A stretch of 64,000 nucleotides of DNA, taken from the NCBI RefSeq assembly GCF_004328645.1, contig NZ_CP031395.1:1141501-1205500 (forward strand). The letters are read 5' to 3'. The notes beneath the pieces were generated by a model. The model saw nothing but the letters and a program-made list of their open reading frames with translations. It did no database searches and was not told the origin of the DNA. Numbering within the stretch: position 1 is the first letter of the stretch; each line of letters begins with the position of its first letter. Shown piece after piece: positions 28,331-38,657 of this stretch. This DNA comes from Hylemonella gracilis (GTDB taxonomy: Bacteria; Pseudomonadota; Gammaproteobacteria; Burkholderiales; Burkholderiaceae_C). A program made the position numbers and the translations under genes.

Positions 28331-28412
28331 CATGACACACACCCTGGCTGCGCGCGCTTCGTGTCGCTTCGCCCCACGTGCCGGTGCCAGAGGCGCGGGC
28401 GCTTCGGTCGGT

Positions 28413-28504
28413 CCAAGCCTGCGCAGGCAGGCTTGGAGCCGCAGCCCTCAGCCCCTGGCAGGGGGCAACGCCAGTAGCCGTAGCCCGGCAAAGCCGGTTC
28501 TACG
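28413..28504. repeat. Cluster of three hairpins between yqgE and ruvX
   Basis: Within the 215-bp gap 28331-28545 there are three inverted repeats: CCAAGCCTGC / GCAGGCTTGG with a GCAG loop (28413-28436, ten perfect pairs), GCCCC / GGGGC (28451-28466), and CGTAG-C-CCGGC / GCCGG-TT-CTACG around AAA (28479-28504). The spacing resembles a REP-like or mosaic intergenic element, or an RNA processing site between yqgE and ruvX. No promoter could be assigned. Confidence 0.55.
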
Positions 28505-28545
28505 GCGTTCCCCGCTTGGGCTTCTGGCGCGCAGGCAAGGTTGAC

Positions 28546-28968
28546 ATGGATGCCACGACCCTGGTCCCCTCCGTGCAGCAGACCTTCCTGGCGCTGGATT
28601 TCGGCCTCAAGCGCACGGGCGTGGCCGTGGGCAACCGTCTGTTGAAGCAGGCCCAGCCCCAGGCCACCATCCGGGCCGAGGGGGACGCGCGCTTCACGCA
28701 GATCGCGGCGCGCATCCGGGAATGGCGGCCGGACGCGCTGGTGGTGGGCGTGCCCTTCCACCCCGACGGCGCCGCGCACGACAATACCGAACGTGCCCGC
28801 AAGTTCGCGCGCCAGCTGCGCGGCCGCTTCGGCCTGCCGGTGCACGAGGTCGATGAGCGCTACAGCACGACCGAAGCGATCGCCGAGGGCGGCGGTGGCA
28901 AGCGTTTCGATGCCGACGCGGGCGCGGCCTGCATCATCCTGGAACAGTTTTTGAGGAGTATCGAATGA
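28546..28968 (+). CDS. ruvX: Holliday junction resolvase-like protein RuvX (YqgF)
   Basis: RNase H-fold protein needed for 16S/23S rRNA maturation or Holliday junction resolution. The N-terminal FLALDFGLKRTGVAVG motif, VVGVPFHPDG, DERYSTTEA and the acidic DADAGAACIILEQFL tail match YqgF. The ATG at 28546 has AAGG seven bases upstream and yields the usual 140 residues; the frame continues upstream into the hairpin region without homology. Its stop overlaps the pyrR start (ATGA). Confidence 0.93.
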   Translation: MDATTLVPSVQQTFLALDFGLKRTGVAVGNRLLKQAQPQATIRAEGDARFTQIAARIREWRPDALVVGVPFHPDGAAHDNTERARKFARQLRGRFGLPVHEVDERYSTTEAIAEGGGGKRFDADAGAACIILEQFLRSIE

Positions 28969-29555
28969 ACAGCGACGGTGGATCGAGCGCGGCGCCGAGC
29001 CGCGCCAAGCCAGCGGGTGCGCCTTCGGGGGGCAGCGCAGCGCACGAAGTGGCCAGCGTGGGGGCGCTTTTCCTGGACGCGGAAGCCCTCTACCGCGAGC
29101 TGCTCAAGGGCGTGCGCAGCTTGGTCACGCCGCAGACCCGCCTGGTCGGTGTCACGTCCGGCGGCGCCTGGCTGGCCGAGCGCCTGCAGGCGGACCTGCA
29201 GCTCGAAGGTCGCCATGGCGTGATTTCGTCGGCCATGCACCGCGACGATTTCGCGCGCCGGGGCTTGAGCAATTCTGCCCAGACCGTGCTGCCCTTCGAG
29301 GTGAACGAGGCGCGCATCCTGTTGCTGGACGACGTGCTCTACACCGGGCGTACCATCCGCGCCGTGCTCAACGAACTGTTCGATTACGGCCGCCCAGGAG
29401 TCGTGCAACTGGCCGTGCTGGTGGACCGGGGCGGGCGCGAGCTGCCCGTGGCCGCCGACTACGCCGCCGCGCGCGTCAGTCTGCCGGACGACCGCCTGCT
29501 GCAACTGGCGCGCGGTGACGACGGCCGCTTCAGCTTCCGCGTGGAAAGCGCCTGA
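28965..29555 (+). CDS. pyrR: Bifunctional PyrR: pyrimidine operon regulator/uracil phosphoribosyltransferase
   Basis: Phosphoribosyltransferase-fold protein. The PRPP-binding motif [17 protein letters not shown] is diagnostic, with [16 protein letters not shown] at the start of the fold and [18 protein letters not shown] near the end, as in PyrR. The first 30 residues are a low-complexity Ser/Gly/Ala extension absent from Bacillus PyrR. The start overlaps ruvX and pyrB follows 37 bp later. Because it lies at the head of pyrB-pyrC' it may regulate them or serve as a uracil salvage enzyme; I see no attenuator-type leader. Confidence 0.92.
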   Translation: MNSDGGSSAAPSRAKPAGAPSGGSAAHEVASVGALFLDAEALYRELLKGVRSLVTPQTRLVGVTSGGAWLAERLQADLQLEGRHGVISSAMHRDDFARRGLSNSAQTVLPFEVNEARILLLDDVLYTGRTIRAVLNELFDYGRPGVVQLAVLVDRGGRELPVAADYAAARVSLPDDRLLQLARGDDGRFSFRVESA

Positions 29556-29592
29556 GCGCCGACGCACACCCGCCCGGGCCGCAACAACGACC

Positions 29593-30555
29593 ATGAAACA
29601 CCGCAACCCCCAACTCAACAAGAACGGCGAGCTGATCCACCTGCTTTCCACCGAAGGGCTGCCGCGCGACATCCTCACGCACATCCTGGACACGGCCGCG
29701 AATTTCGTCAGCGTGAGTGACCGCGAGGTGAAGAAGGTGCCGCTGCTGCGCGGCAAGAGCGTGTTCAACCTCTTCTTCGAAAACAGCACCCGCACCCGCA
29801 CCACCTTCGAGATCGCTGCCACGCGCCTGTCGGCCGACGTTATCAACCTCGACATCGCGCGTTCCTCGGCCAGCAAGGGCGAGAGCCTGCTTGACACCAT
29901 CGCCAACCTGAGCGCCATGGCGGCGGACCTCTTCGTCGTGCGGCACAGCGAATCGGGCGCGCCCTACCTGATCGCCCAGCATGTCGCGCCGCATGTGCAC
30001 GTGGTCAACGCGGGCGACGGACGGCACGCCCACCCCACGCAGGGCCTGCTGGACATGTACACCATCCGGCACTACAAGAAAGATTTCAGCAACCTCACGG
30101 TGGCCGTTGTCGGGGATGTGCTGCATTCGCGCGTGGCGCGCTCCGACATCCACGCGCTGACCACGCTGGGCTGCGCCGAGGTGCGCGTGGTTGGCCCCAA
30201 GACCCTGGTGCCCGCCACCATGGCGCCCATGGGCGTGCGCGTCTGCCACACCCTGGAAGAAGGCATCAAGGACTGCGACGTGGTCATCATGCTGCGCTTG
30301 CAGAACGAGCGCATGAGCGGCGCGTTGCTGCCCAGCAGCCAGGAATTCTTCAAGAGCTTCGGTCTCACGCCCGAGAAGCTGCAACTCGCCAAGCCCGACG
30401 CCATCGTCATGCACCCCGGCCCCATCAACCGGGGTGTGGAGATCGCCTCGGCGGTGGTGGACGGCAAGCAAAGCGTCATCCTGCCGCAGGTCACCTTCGG
30501 CATCGCGGTGCGCATGGCGGTGATGAGCATCGTCGCGGGCAATGTGGCGAACTGA
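29593..30555 (+). CDS. pyrB: Aspartate carbamoyltransferase catalytic subunit PyrB
   Basis: Second step of pyrimidine synthesis: carbamoyl phosphate plus aspartate to carbamoyl aspartate. The carbamoyl-phosphate motif [23 protein letters not shown], and the aspartate loop [12 protein letters not shown] are all intact. Length 320 residues matches the class without a PyrI subunit. The ATG at 29593 begins the conserved [18 protein letters not shown] region; an upstream extension to 29515 overlaps pyrR. It is followed closely by the pyrC-like gene, as in Pseudomonas, where the two proteins form a dodecameric complex. Confidence 0.96.
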   Translation: MKHRNPQLNKNGELIHLLSTEGLPRDILTHILDTAANFVSVSDREVKKVPLLRGKSVFNLFFENSTRTRTTFEIAATRLSADVINLDIARSSASKGESLLDTIANLSAMAADLFVVRHSESGAPYLIAQHVAPHVHVVNAGDGRHAHPTQGLLDMYTIRHYKKDFSNLTVAVVGDVLHSRVARSDIHALTTLGCAEVRVVGPKTLVPATMAPMGVRVCHTLEEGIKDCDVVIMLRLQNERMSGALLPSSQEFFKSFGLTPEKLQLAKPDAIVMHPGPINRGVEIASAVVDGKQSVILPQVTFGIAVRMAVMSIVAGNVAN

Positions 30556-30576
30556 CGGTCGGAACAAGGGCATCGC

Positions 30577-31884
30577 ATGAAACTGTTGATTCAAGGCGGG
30601 CGTGTCATCGACCCGGCCAGCAAGACGGACAGGATCGCCGATGTGGCGATCGCGGCGGGACGCATCGTGGGCCTCGGCCCGGCCTCGGCCGATTTCTCGC
30701 CGGATCGTGTCGTGGACGCGCGCGGCATGGTGGTTGCGCCCGGTCTGGTGGACTTGGCCGTGCGCCTGCGCGAGCCCGGCCACGAGCATGAGGGCATGCT
30801 GGAAAGCGAAATGGCCGCCGCCGTCGCGGGCGGCGTGACCAGCCTGGCCTGTCCGCCCGACACCGACCCGGTGCTGGACGAGCCCGGTCTGGTGGAAATG
30901 CTGAAGTTCCGCGCCGAGAAGCTGCACCAGGCGCGCGTCTTCCCCATCGGCGCGCTCACACGTGGCCTGCAGGGCGAGAGCCTGACCGAGATGGCCGAGC
31001 TGACCGAAGCCGGCTGCGTGGCCTTCGGCCAGGCTGATGTGCCTCTGCTCAACACCCAGGTGCTGCAACGTGCCCTGCTGTACGCCGCCACCTTCGGTTA
31101 CACGGTCTGGTTGCGGCCCAATGATTATTATCTTGGCCAGGGTGTCGCTGCCAGCGGTGCCTTGGCAACCAGGCTGGGCCTGTCCGGCGTGCCCGTCGCG
31201 GCCGAGACCATCGCCTTGCACACGATCTTCGAACTGGTCCGTGCCACGGGTTGCCGCGTGCATCTGTGCCGCATTTCCAGCGCGGCGGGCGTGGCCCTGG
31301 TGCGCCAGGCCAAGGCCGAGGGCCTGCCGGTCAGTTGCGACGTGAGCGTCAACAGCCTGCATCTGTGCGATACCGACATCGGGTATTTCGACAGCCGCGC
31401 GCGCCTGACGCCGCCGCTGCGCCAGAGTGCCGACCGCGAGGCCCTGCGCGCCGCGCTGTCCGACGGCACCATCGACGCCCTGGTGTCGGACCACACCCCG
31501 GTGGACGAGGACGCGAAGATGCTGCCCTTTGCCGAGGCCGAACCGGGTGCGACCAGCGTGGAGTTGCTGCTGAGCCTGGCCCTGAAGTGGGGCGAGACCC
31601 TGGACAAATCAGGTTCGGGTGGCCTGAGCCGCGCCCTCGCCGTGTTGAGCAGTGAACCCGCGCGGGTGCTGGGCGGCGCCCTGGGCACGCTGCAGGCCAG
31701 CATCGGCAAGCTCAGCGTGGGCGGCGTGGCAGACCTCTGCGTCTTCGACCCCGCTGCTGCCTGGACGGTGACGCCCGAATCCCTGCGCAGCCAGGGCAAG
31801 CACACGCCCTTCGCCGGATACGAATTGCCTGGGCGCGTGCGCTGCACCGTGGTGGGCGGGCAGGTCGCCTATCAGCAGGCCTGA
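30577..31884 (+). CDS. pyrX: Dihydroorotase-like protein, non-catalytic PyrC' type
   Basis: Amidohydrolase-fold protein of the class I dihydroorotase family. The N-terminal metal motif H-x-H is absent: the position reads VDLAVRLREPG, with Ala61 and Arg63 in place of the two histidines. Other ligands also look degraded (VNSLHLCDTD for the usual PHH, WLRPNDYY), although SDHTPVDEDAK retains an Asp-His. This pattern is that of the inactive pyrC' (pyrX) partner described in Pseudomonas, needed to assemble PyrB. It starts 21 bp after pyrB. A catalytic PyrC should be encoded elsewhere in the genome. Confidence 0.88.
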   Translation: MKLLIQGGRVIDPASKTDRIADVAIAAGRIVGLGPASADFSPDRVVDARGMVVAPGLVDLAVRLREPGHEHEGMLESEMAAAVAGGVTSLACPPDTDPVLDEPGLVEMLKFRAEKLHQARVFPIGALTRGLQGESLTEMAELTEAGCVAFGQADVPLLNTQVLQRALLYAATFGYTVWLRPNDYYLGQGVAASGALATRLGLSGVPVAAETIALHTIFELVRATGCRVHLCRISSAAGVALVRQAKAEGLPVSCDVSVNSLHLCDTDIGYFDSRARLTPPLRQSADREALRAALSDGTIDALVSDHTPVDEDAKMLPFAEAEPGATSVELLLSLALKWGETLDKSGSGGLSRALAVLSSEPARVLGGALGTLQASIGKLSVGGVADLCVFDPAAAWTVTPESLRSQGKHTPFAGYELPGRVRCTVVGGQVAYQQA

Positions 31885-31926
31885 GCGAATGGGTCAGTGC
31901 GTAATGACGACAGACAGACTTGGCGC

Positions 31927-32763
31927 ATGACGAGGCAAGTCCAGACGGACCGGCGCGGCGAGGGCCCAGCGGGCCGCCGTCGACGCAAAACCGGCCAGGT
32001 GTCCGGGCTGCGCGCCAGTTGGCGTTTGGCCCGTGCGTTCTTGCACCTGCTCCATGGTCTGTTCATCGTCGTCGTGCGTTTTCCGCGCCTGAATGAGGAA
32101 GGCCGCGCCCTGCGCGTGCAGATCTGGGCGCGTGCCCTGCTGCGCCATCTGGGCCTGCGCGTGGAGGTGCGGGGCGACGTGGTGGCGCCGGGGCCGCTCT
32201 TGCTGGCGTCCAACCACATCTCCTGGCTGGACATCATGAGTCTGCATGCGGCGCGATACTGCCGTTTCGTCGCCAAGGCCGACATCCAGGATTGGCCCCT
32301 GGTGGGTCGGCTGGTGACGGGCGCGGGCACGCTGTACATCCAGCGCGAGTCGCGCCGCGACGCGATGCGTGTTGTCCACCACATCGCCGATCGACTGCGT
32401 GCCGGCGAGGTGCTGGCCGTTTTTCCCGAAGGCACCACCAGCGATGGTCAGGACCTGCTGCCCTTCCACGCCAATCTGCTGCAGGCCGCCATCAGCGCGG
32501 ACTCGCCCGTGCAGCCCGTGGCCCTCGATTTCCTGGACGGCCAAGGCGAGCGCAGCCTTGCCCCCTGCTACATCGGCGACGATTCCCTGCTGGACACGGC
32601 CTGGCGCACGGCCCGTTCCAAGGGCCTGGTGGTGCGCGTGACCTTCGGCATGCCCCAGACGGCGCAGGGGCGCGACCGCCGCGCTTGGGCCGATGCGCTG
32701 CGCGACGATGTCATTCGTCTGCGTGATCGACCGGCTCCCGATGGCGAGCAGGGAGTCCGCTGA
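31927..32763 (+). CDS. Lysophospholipid/1-acylglycerol-3-phosphate acyltransferase (PlsC type)
   Basis: PlsC-domain acyltransferase. The catalytic HX4D box is SNHISWLDIM and the glycerophosphate-binding block is VFPEGTTSDGQ, with GTLYIQR before it. A hydrophobic helix around residues 35-55 would anchor it in the inner membrane. I chose ATG at 31927; a GTG at 31897 is possible but adds a basic leader. It follows the pyrC' gene in the conserved pyrR-pyrB-pyrC'-acyltransferase order. Likely acyl acceptor: lysophosphatidic acid or an ornithine-lipid precursor. Confidence 0.88.
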   Translation: MTRQVQTDRRGEGPAGRRRRKTGQVSGLRASWRLARAFLHLLHGLFIVVVRFPRLNEEGRALRVQIWARALLRHLGLRVEVRGDVVAPGPLLLASNHISWLDIMSLHAARYCRFVAKADIQDWPLVGRLVTGAGTLYIQRESRRDAMRVVHHIADRLRAGEVLAVFPEGTTSDGQDLLPFHANLLQAAISADSPVQPVALDFLDGQGERSLAPCYIGDDSLLDTAWRTARSKGLVVRVTFGMPQTAQGRDRRAWADALRDDVIRLRDRPAPDGEQGVR

Positions 32764-32891
32764 GTCCCGCTGGGCGGGTGGGATGCGCGAGATCCCGAAG
32801 AGTCTTACGGACTGTTTCGGATTCAGGTGCCCGAGGTCTGGAACGCACCAGAGACAATGAATCCACTTTAAACAGGGAGGGAGAAGCCGAG

Positions 32892-34106
32892 ATGCGGAGT
32901 TTCGAAGAAGAGATCAAAGAGATGGAACGGTCTAAAAAGACTGGGCCGGTGAGAGAGATCAGAGAGATCCAGGAAAAAGCGGGTGGCACGCAAGCGGTGG
33001 CGCAAGGCCCGGCCGAGCTGGGCATCCGTTTCGTCGGTTCGGGCAGTGAGTATTTCCGTATCTGGATCGTCAACCTCCTGCTGACACTGGTGACCCTTGG
33101 TTTCTATTACCCCTTCGCCAAGACGCGGCGCCTGCAGTATTTCTATGGTGCGACCGAGGTGGGTGGGCACCCCTTGTCTTTTCACGGCAGGCCTTGGGCG
33201 ATGTTCCGGGGGTATGTCCTGGCGGCGTTGTTGCTCTTTCTGTACAACATTGCGAGCAAAGTCTCGCCGATCGTCGGTCTGGTAGCTTTTGCAGTCCTGA
33301 TGCTGGGGTGGCCTGCCTTGTGGCATGCCTCCTTGCGATTCAGTTTGGCCAGTACGGGATGGCGCGGCCTGCGTCTGCGGTTCACCGGCACGCGTGCTGG
33401 TGCTTACGGCGCGTTTGCGCTGCTGTTCGCCGTGCTGGTGATGTTTGTCATCGGGGTCACTTTGGCCAGCTCGACTTCCCAGGTGCTCAAAAGTCACGCG
33501 CTGGTTGTGATTCTGCTGGCCTATCCGGTGAGTCTTGCCTTGATCCCCGCCGGGTTCTGGCTGCATAGGCGTTATCAGCAGGGGCACTTGGCGATCGCCC
33601 ATGAACAGACGGCGTTCGATGTCGGCGCAGGTCAGTTCTATCGCCTGTGCGGTATGGCCTTGCTCTACTTCACATTGCTTGTTCTGGCCGGCGCGCTCGC
33701 GATCTTTGGCCTGACGAAAAGCCGTGCCTTTGCCATGCCGTGGACGATCACTGCCCTGGTGTTGGGGGGCTACCTGGTGGTTTTGTGCGTGATTGGCGGG
33801 TACTTCGTCGCGCGTCTGCAAAACCTGACGTGGAACGGCACGCGTAGCCCCGGTCTGGCTTTTCGCAGCGCGCTCTCGGCAGGAGCGTTGATCCAACTCT
33901 GGTTCAAGAACTGGCTGCTGACCTTGGTCACCGTCGGGCTGTACCACCCTTTTGCCAAGGTGGCCAATGCCCGTCTGCGGCTGGAGTCCGTGACCTTGCT
34001 CGCCACCGTCAACGTGGACGAACTCGTGGCCGCGCAGGGCGCGAATGCAACTACCGCCATGGGTGATGCTGCGGGTGATCTGTTTGGCCTGGATTTCGGT
34101 CTGTAA
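32892..34106 (+). CDS. DUF898 (YjgN) family membrane protein
   Basis: Membrane protein of the YjgN/DUF898 family with about seven hydrophobic segments. The paired signature is clear: NLLLTLVTLGFYYPFAKTRRLQYFYGATEVGG in the first half and its internal repeat NWLLTLVTVGLYHPFAKVANARL in the second. The start at 32892 has GGAGGGAGAAG a few bases upstream; the first 45 residues form a charged helical leader (EEEIKEMERSKKT). Function unknown. It is followed after 20 bp by an M48 peptidase, an arrangement seen repeatedly in this lineage, so the two may work together in the envelope. Confidence 0.88.
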   Translation: MRSFEEEIKEMERSKKTGPVREIREIQEKAGGTQAVAQGPAELGIRFVGSGSEYFRIWIVNLLLTLVTLGFYYPFAKTRRLQYFYGATEVGGHPLSFHGRPWAMFRGYVLAALLLFLYNIASKVSPIVGLVAFAVLMLGWPALWHASLRFSLASTGWRGLRLRFTGTRAGAYGAFALLFAVLVMFVIGVTLASSTSQVLKSHALVVILLAYPVSLALIPAGFWLHRRYQQGHLAIAHEQTAFDVGAGQFYRLCGMALLYFTLLVLAGALAIFGLTKSRAFAMPWTITALVLGGYLVVLCVIGGYFVARLQNLTWNGTRSPGLAFRSALSAGALIQLWFKNWLLTLVTVGLYHPFAKVANARLRLESVTLLATVNVDELVAAQGANATTAMGDAAGDLFGLDFGL

Positions 34107-34126
34107 GCCTTTCATCAACTGACGCC

Positions 34127-35248
34127 ATGTCCACGGATCCCTCTTTTGCATCTTCCTCGTCCACACGTGCGCTGTACTTCAACGGCCAGAGCGGCCGACC
34201 CCGGTCGGTGCGCCTGCATGTGGCCGAGCGCGAACTGCTGGCCTCGGAGGGTGAAGTGGAAGTGGGCCGCTGGCCACTGAAGCAAGTGCAATGGCCCGAG
34301 CGCACGCGGCATGGGCAGCGCGTCATCCTGCTCGCCCAGGGCGGTTCGCTGCAGGCGCAGGATGCGGCCGCCTTCGACGCCTGGCGCGCCGCGCTGGGAC
34401 ATCACGACGGCTGGGTCGTGCGTGCACAGTCGCATTGGCGGGGCGTGTTGCTGGCCCTGGCGCTGCTGGTGGGGGTGGTGTTTGCCGGTTACCGCTGGGG
34501 TGTGCCTTGGGTTGCCGTGCAGGTCGTGCGCGTGTTGCCCTCGCAGGTGGATGAGGCCGTGGGCGCGGCGGCCTTGGACAATCTCGACGCATACTTACTC
34601 GCGCCCAGCACTTTGCCGGCGCAACGCCAGGCGGAGTTGCGCGCCGCCTTCGACCAGGCCGTGCGGGCAATGGACGAGACCCCCGTGTCGTGGACGCTGC
34701 ATTTCCGCGCGGGTGCCAAATCTGCAGACCGTGCTGCGCAAAACGGCGAGGGCAAAAAGGGAAAACGCGGCGGCCCCAGGCACATCGGCGCCAACGCGCT
34801 GGCACTGCCGGGCGGCCACATCATCGTCACCGACGAGCTGGTGAGCTTGCTGGAAGGGCGGGACGACGCCCTGCTCGGCGTGCTCGGGCACGAATACGGC
34901 CACGTGCGCCTGCGCCACGGCATGCAGGCCTTGGTTCGGATGACGCTGGCCTCGGCAGCGGCGTCGGTGGTGGTGGGTGACTTCAGCAGCCTGCTCGGCG
35001 CCGTGCCGCTGCTGCTGGTGCAGATGGACTATTCACGCCATGCAGAGCGCGAGGCCGATGCCGAGGCGGTGCGCCTGATGCGCGCCAGCCGGCTCTCGCC
35101 CGAGGCCATGGTGGTGTTCTTCGAGCGCATGGCCGCGCGCCAGCCTGCACGCCGTTCACCCGAGGAAGGCGGCCCGCCCATCGCCCTGGCGAGCCACCCG
35201 GCGGATGCCGAGCGCATCCGCTTCTTCACCGAGGCGGCGCGGCCCTGA
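34127..35248 (+). CDS. M48 family zinc metallopeptidase
   Basis: HtpX/BepA-like peptidase. The active-site motif LGHEYGHVRLRHG lies near residues 253-265, and the third ligand is in SRHAEREADAEAVRLM. A single hydrophobic helix at about residues 105-125 anchors the protein, with a preceding cytoplasmic region of about 100 residues. The final residues FFEAARP-like tail is unstructured. It begins 20 bp after the DUF898 gene, implying an operon. Likely role: membrane or envelope protein quality control. Confidence 0.88.
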   Translation: MSTDPSFASSSSTRALYFNGQSGRPRSVRLHVAERELLASEGEVEVGRWPLKQVQWPERTRHGQRVILLAQGGSLQAQDAAAFDAWRAALGHHDGWVVRAQSHWRGVLLALALLVGVVFAGYRWGVPWVAVQVVRVLPSQVDEAVGAAALDNLDAYLLAPSTLPAQRQAELRAAFDQAVRAMDETPVSWTLHFRAGAKSADRAAQNGEGKKGKRGGPRHIGANALALPGGHIIVTDELVSLLEGRDDALLGVLGHEYGHVRLRHGMQALVRMTLASAAASVVVGDFSSLLGAVPLLLVQMDYSRHAEREADAEAVRLMRASRLSPEAMVVFFERMAARQPARRSPEEGGPPIALASHPADAERIRFFTEAARP

Positions 35249-35296
35249 GTTCGTGAAGCGCCCGCGCAGCATCGCGCGTTTTGTGGGGGGCAGCCC

Positions 35297-36376
<1,080 letters not shown>

Positions 36377-36392
36377 GGCGAACATTGTAGAT

Positions 36393-36414
36393 GCGTACAA
36401 TTCTCAATTGCTGC
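36393..36414. promoter_or_regulatory. Candidate Fur-type operator between fbpC and fbpB
   Basis: The AT-rich patch read on the minus strand as GCAATTGAGAATTGTACGC resembles a Fur box (about half the positions of the 19-bp consensus). It lies between two divergent ferric-transport genes, which would suit iron repression. The match is weak, so this is inference from context. Confidence 0.3.
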
Positions 36415-36481
36415 GGATTGCCGCAAACCCCTGCGGCGTCATTCCCGAGCCAGCCTCTGCGTTCCATCCAACTTCTCCCCC

Positions 36482-38188
36482 GTGCCCCTGTTCTCCCCGT
36501 CTTTCCCCTGGTCCCGTCGCCTGGCCTGGCTGCGTCCGGTGCTGATGCTGGGGCTCACGGCGGTGCTGATGCTACCGGTGCTGGCCCTGTTCGCTGCCTG
36601 GTGGCCGGGCGACCTGACGCGCTGGATGGGCGTGGGCGGTCTGGAGGAGGGCGTGCGCGCGCTGGACGTGGTGCGCGAGATGGCGTCTTCCGTTTTGCCG
36701 CGTTACGTGGGGACCACGTTGCTGCTCTGCGCGCTGGTGGGCCTGGGCGTGACCATGGTGGGCCTGGCCACGGCGGCGGCCGTCACGCTGTTCGACTTCC
36801 CGGGCCGGCGCTTCTTTGAATGGGCGCTGCTGCTGCCGCTGGCCATGCCGGCCTATGTGGTGGCCTACGCCTACACGGACTTCCTGCAGTACAGCGGTGC
36901 TTTTCAGCAGGGTCTGCGGGCGCTGACCGGTGGCCAGGGCCGCATGTTCCCCGAGATCCGCAACACCTGGGGCGCGGCCTGGGTGTTGACGTTTTCCTTG
37001 TACCCCTATGTCTACCTGCTGGCGCGCACCGCGCTGGCCGAACGTGCCGCGCACCTGATGGAGGCCGCCCGCCTGCTGGGCGCGCCGCTGCGCGCACGCG
37101 TGCGCATGGTGGCGCTGCCACTGGCGCGACCCGCCGTGGCCGCAGGCGTGGCGCTGGCCCTGATGGAGACCTTGGCCGACTTCGGCGTGTCCAGCTACTT
37201 CGGCATCCAGACCTTCACGGCGGGGATCTACAAGGCCTGGCTCGCCATGGACCACCGCATCGCCGCCGCGCAGCTGGCCACCCTGCTGCTGGGCGCGGTC
37301 GCCGTGCTGCTGTGGCTGGAGCAGCGCTCTCGCGCGCGCCTGCGTTTCGTCACGGGGCGCGGCGGCGCGGCGGCTTCGGGCGAGCAGGCGCGGCCGGTCA
37401 GCTTGGCGGGCCGCGGCCGGCGCGCTTGGGGACTGTGGACGGTCTGGCTGGTTTGCGCGCTGCCCATCGTCATGGGTTTTGTCGCGCCCGTGCTCTTCAT
37501 GCTGCACCCGCTGCTGGGCAATTGGGCCGATCTACCCTGGGACCGTTTCCTCGGCTGGGCCGCCAACAGTGTGCGCCTGGGCCTGATCGCGGCCGCGCTG
37601 GCCGTGGCCGTGGCCCTGCTGCTGGCCTTCGCGCTGCGTCGCCGACCCGACCCGCTGACGCGCGGCGTGGCGCGCATCGCCGGCCTGGGCTATGCGGTGC
37701 CCGGCGCCGTGGTGGTGGTGGGGCTGCTGCTGCCGGTGGGCTGGGTGCAGGCCCACTGGCCGGACAGCAGCCTCTCGTACTGGATCACCGCCACCTCGCT
37801 GGGCATCGTCTGGGCTTACCTGGTGCGCTTCACCGCCGTGGCGCTGGAGTCTGTGCAAAGCGGTTACGCGCGCATCCCGCCCAGCCTGGACGACAGCGCG
37901 CGCCTGCTGGGCGCGGGTGGCTGGGGCCTGCTGACGCGCGTGCACGGCCCGCTGCTGCGCCGCCCGCTGATCGCGGCGACCCTGCTGGTCTTCGTCGACG
38001 TGATGAAGGAGCTGCCCGCCACCCTGGTGCTGCGCCCCTTCAACAGTGACACCCTGGCCGTGGTGACCTACCAACTGGCGCGCGACGAGCGCCTGGGCGA
38101 GGCGGCCCTGCCCGCGCTGGCTTTGGTGTTGGTGGGGTTGATCCCGGTCGTGATGCTCAGCCGGGCCCTGCGCGATCGCTCGGCCTGA
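36482..38188 (+). CDS. fbpB: ABC transporter permease, FbpB type (ferric iron)
   Basis: Large double permease of 568 residues with two sets of about six helices, as in FbpB/SfuB. Each half has an EAA-type loop: MEAARLLGAPLRARVRMVALPLARPAV in the first and DDSARLLGAGGWGLLTRVHGPLLRRPL in the second. Start: GTG at 36482 gives a short basic N-terminus before helix 1; there is no good ATG, and the frame continues upstream only by GC bias. Partners: FbpC on the other strand. No periplasmic FbpA gene is next to it. Confidence 0.88.
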   Translation: MPLFSPSFPWSRRLAWLRPVLMLGLTAVLMLPVLALFAAWWPGDLTRWMGVGGLEEGVRALDVVREMASSVLPRYVGTTLLLCALVGLGVTMVGLATAAAVTLFDFPGRRFFEWALLLPLAMPAYVVAYAYTDFLQYSGAFQQGLRALTGGQGRMFPEIRNTWGAAWVLTFSLYPYVYLLARTALAERAAHLMEAARLLGAPLRARVRMVALPLARPAVAAGVALALMETLADFGVSSYFGIQTFTAGIYKAWLAMDHRIAAAQLATLLLGAVAVLLWLEQRSRARLRFVTGRGGAAASGEQARPVSLAGRGRRAWGLWTVWLVCALPIVMGFVAPVLFMLHPLLGNWADLPWDRFLGWAANSVRLGLIAAALAVAVALLLAFALRRRPDPLTRGVARIAGLGYAVPGAVVVVGLLLPVGWVQAHWPDSSLSYWITATSLGIVWAYLVRFTAVALESVQSGYARIPPSLDDSARLLGAGGWGLLTRVHGPLLRRPLIAATLLVFVDVMKELPATLVLRPFNSDTLAVVTYQLARDERLGEAALPALALVLVGLIPVVMLSRALRDRSA

Positions 38189-38245
38189 GGCTTTAGGCCA
38201 GGCGTAGCGAGCGCATCCAACGCACCGGATGCATGGTTGCCGCAC

Positions 38246-38635
38246 TCAGCGCTTGAGCGTGGAGTAGTAGAAGGCCACAGCCTCGATCTCCGCGTCCGTC
38301 AGACCCAGGGTGAGCTGTTGCATCACGGTGGAGGGCCGGGCGCCGTCGCGGAAGGCGCGCAGCTGCTGCGCCAAATACCCCCGGGGCAAGGCGGCCAGGG
38401 GGGCGATGATCGAATCCTTGGTCGGACGGCCTTCGGTGCCGTGGCAGGTGGCGCAGACCGCTGCCAGTGCGCGTTGCCTCGCCGGGCTGAACTCCGGCGG
38501 TGCGGCGCTTTGAATGACCTGCGCGCGGGCCTCGGTTGCCTGCTGTGCTCTTGCGTCGCCTGTGGAGGCGCAGCCCTGGATCAGCAACAGCAGGCCGGTC
38601 AGCAGCGCGGTGGAACGGGGACGGGCGAGCAACAT
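38246..38635 (-). CDS. Small c-type cytochrome
   Basis: Cytochrome c with one heme site, CATCH, at about residues 61-65, and a methionine (PSTVMQQL) near 105 as the likely axial ligand. The N-terminus is hydrophobic and ends at a GC pair (LIQGC), possibly a lipoprotein signal, so it is exported. The start at 38635 is chosen since an upstream ATG at 38659 would overlap the dtd start. Length 129 residues. Role in electron transfer, partner unknown. Confidence 0.85.
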   Translation of the reverse strand: MLLARPRSTALLTGLLLLIQGCASTGDARAQQATEARAQVIQSAAPPEFSPARQRALAAVCATCHGTEGRPTKDSIIAPLAALPRGYLAQQLRAFRDGARPSTVMQQLTLGLTDAEIEAVAFYYSTLKR

Positions 38636-38657
38636 GGGCCGGGTTATAAACCTTCTC

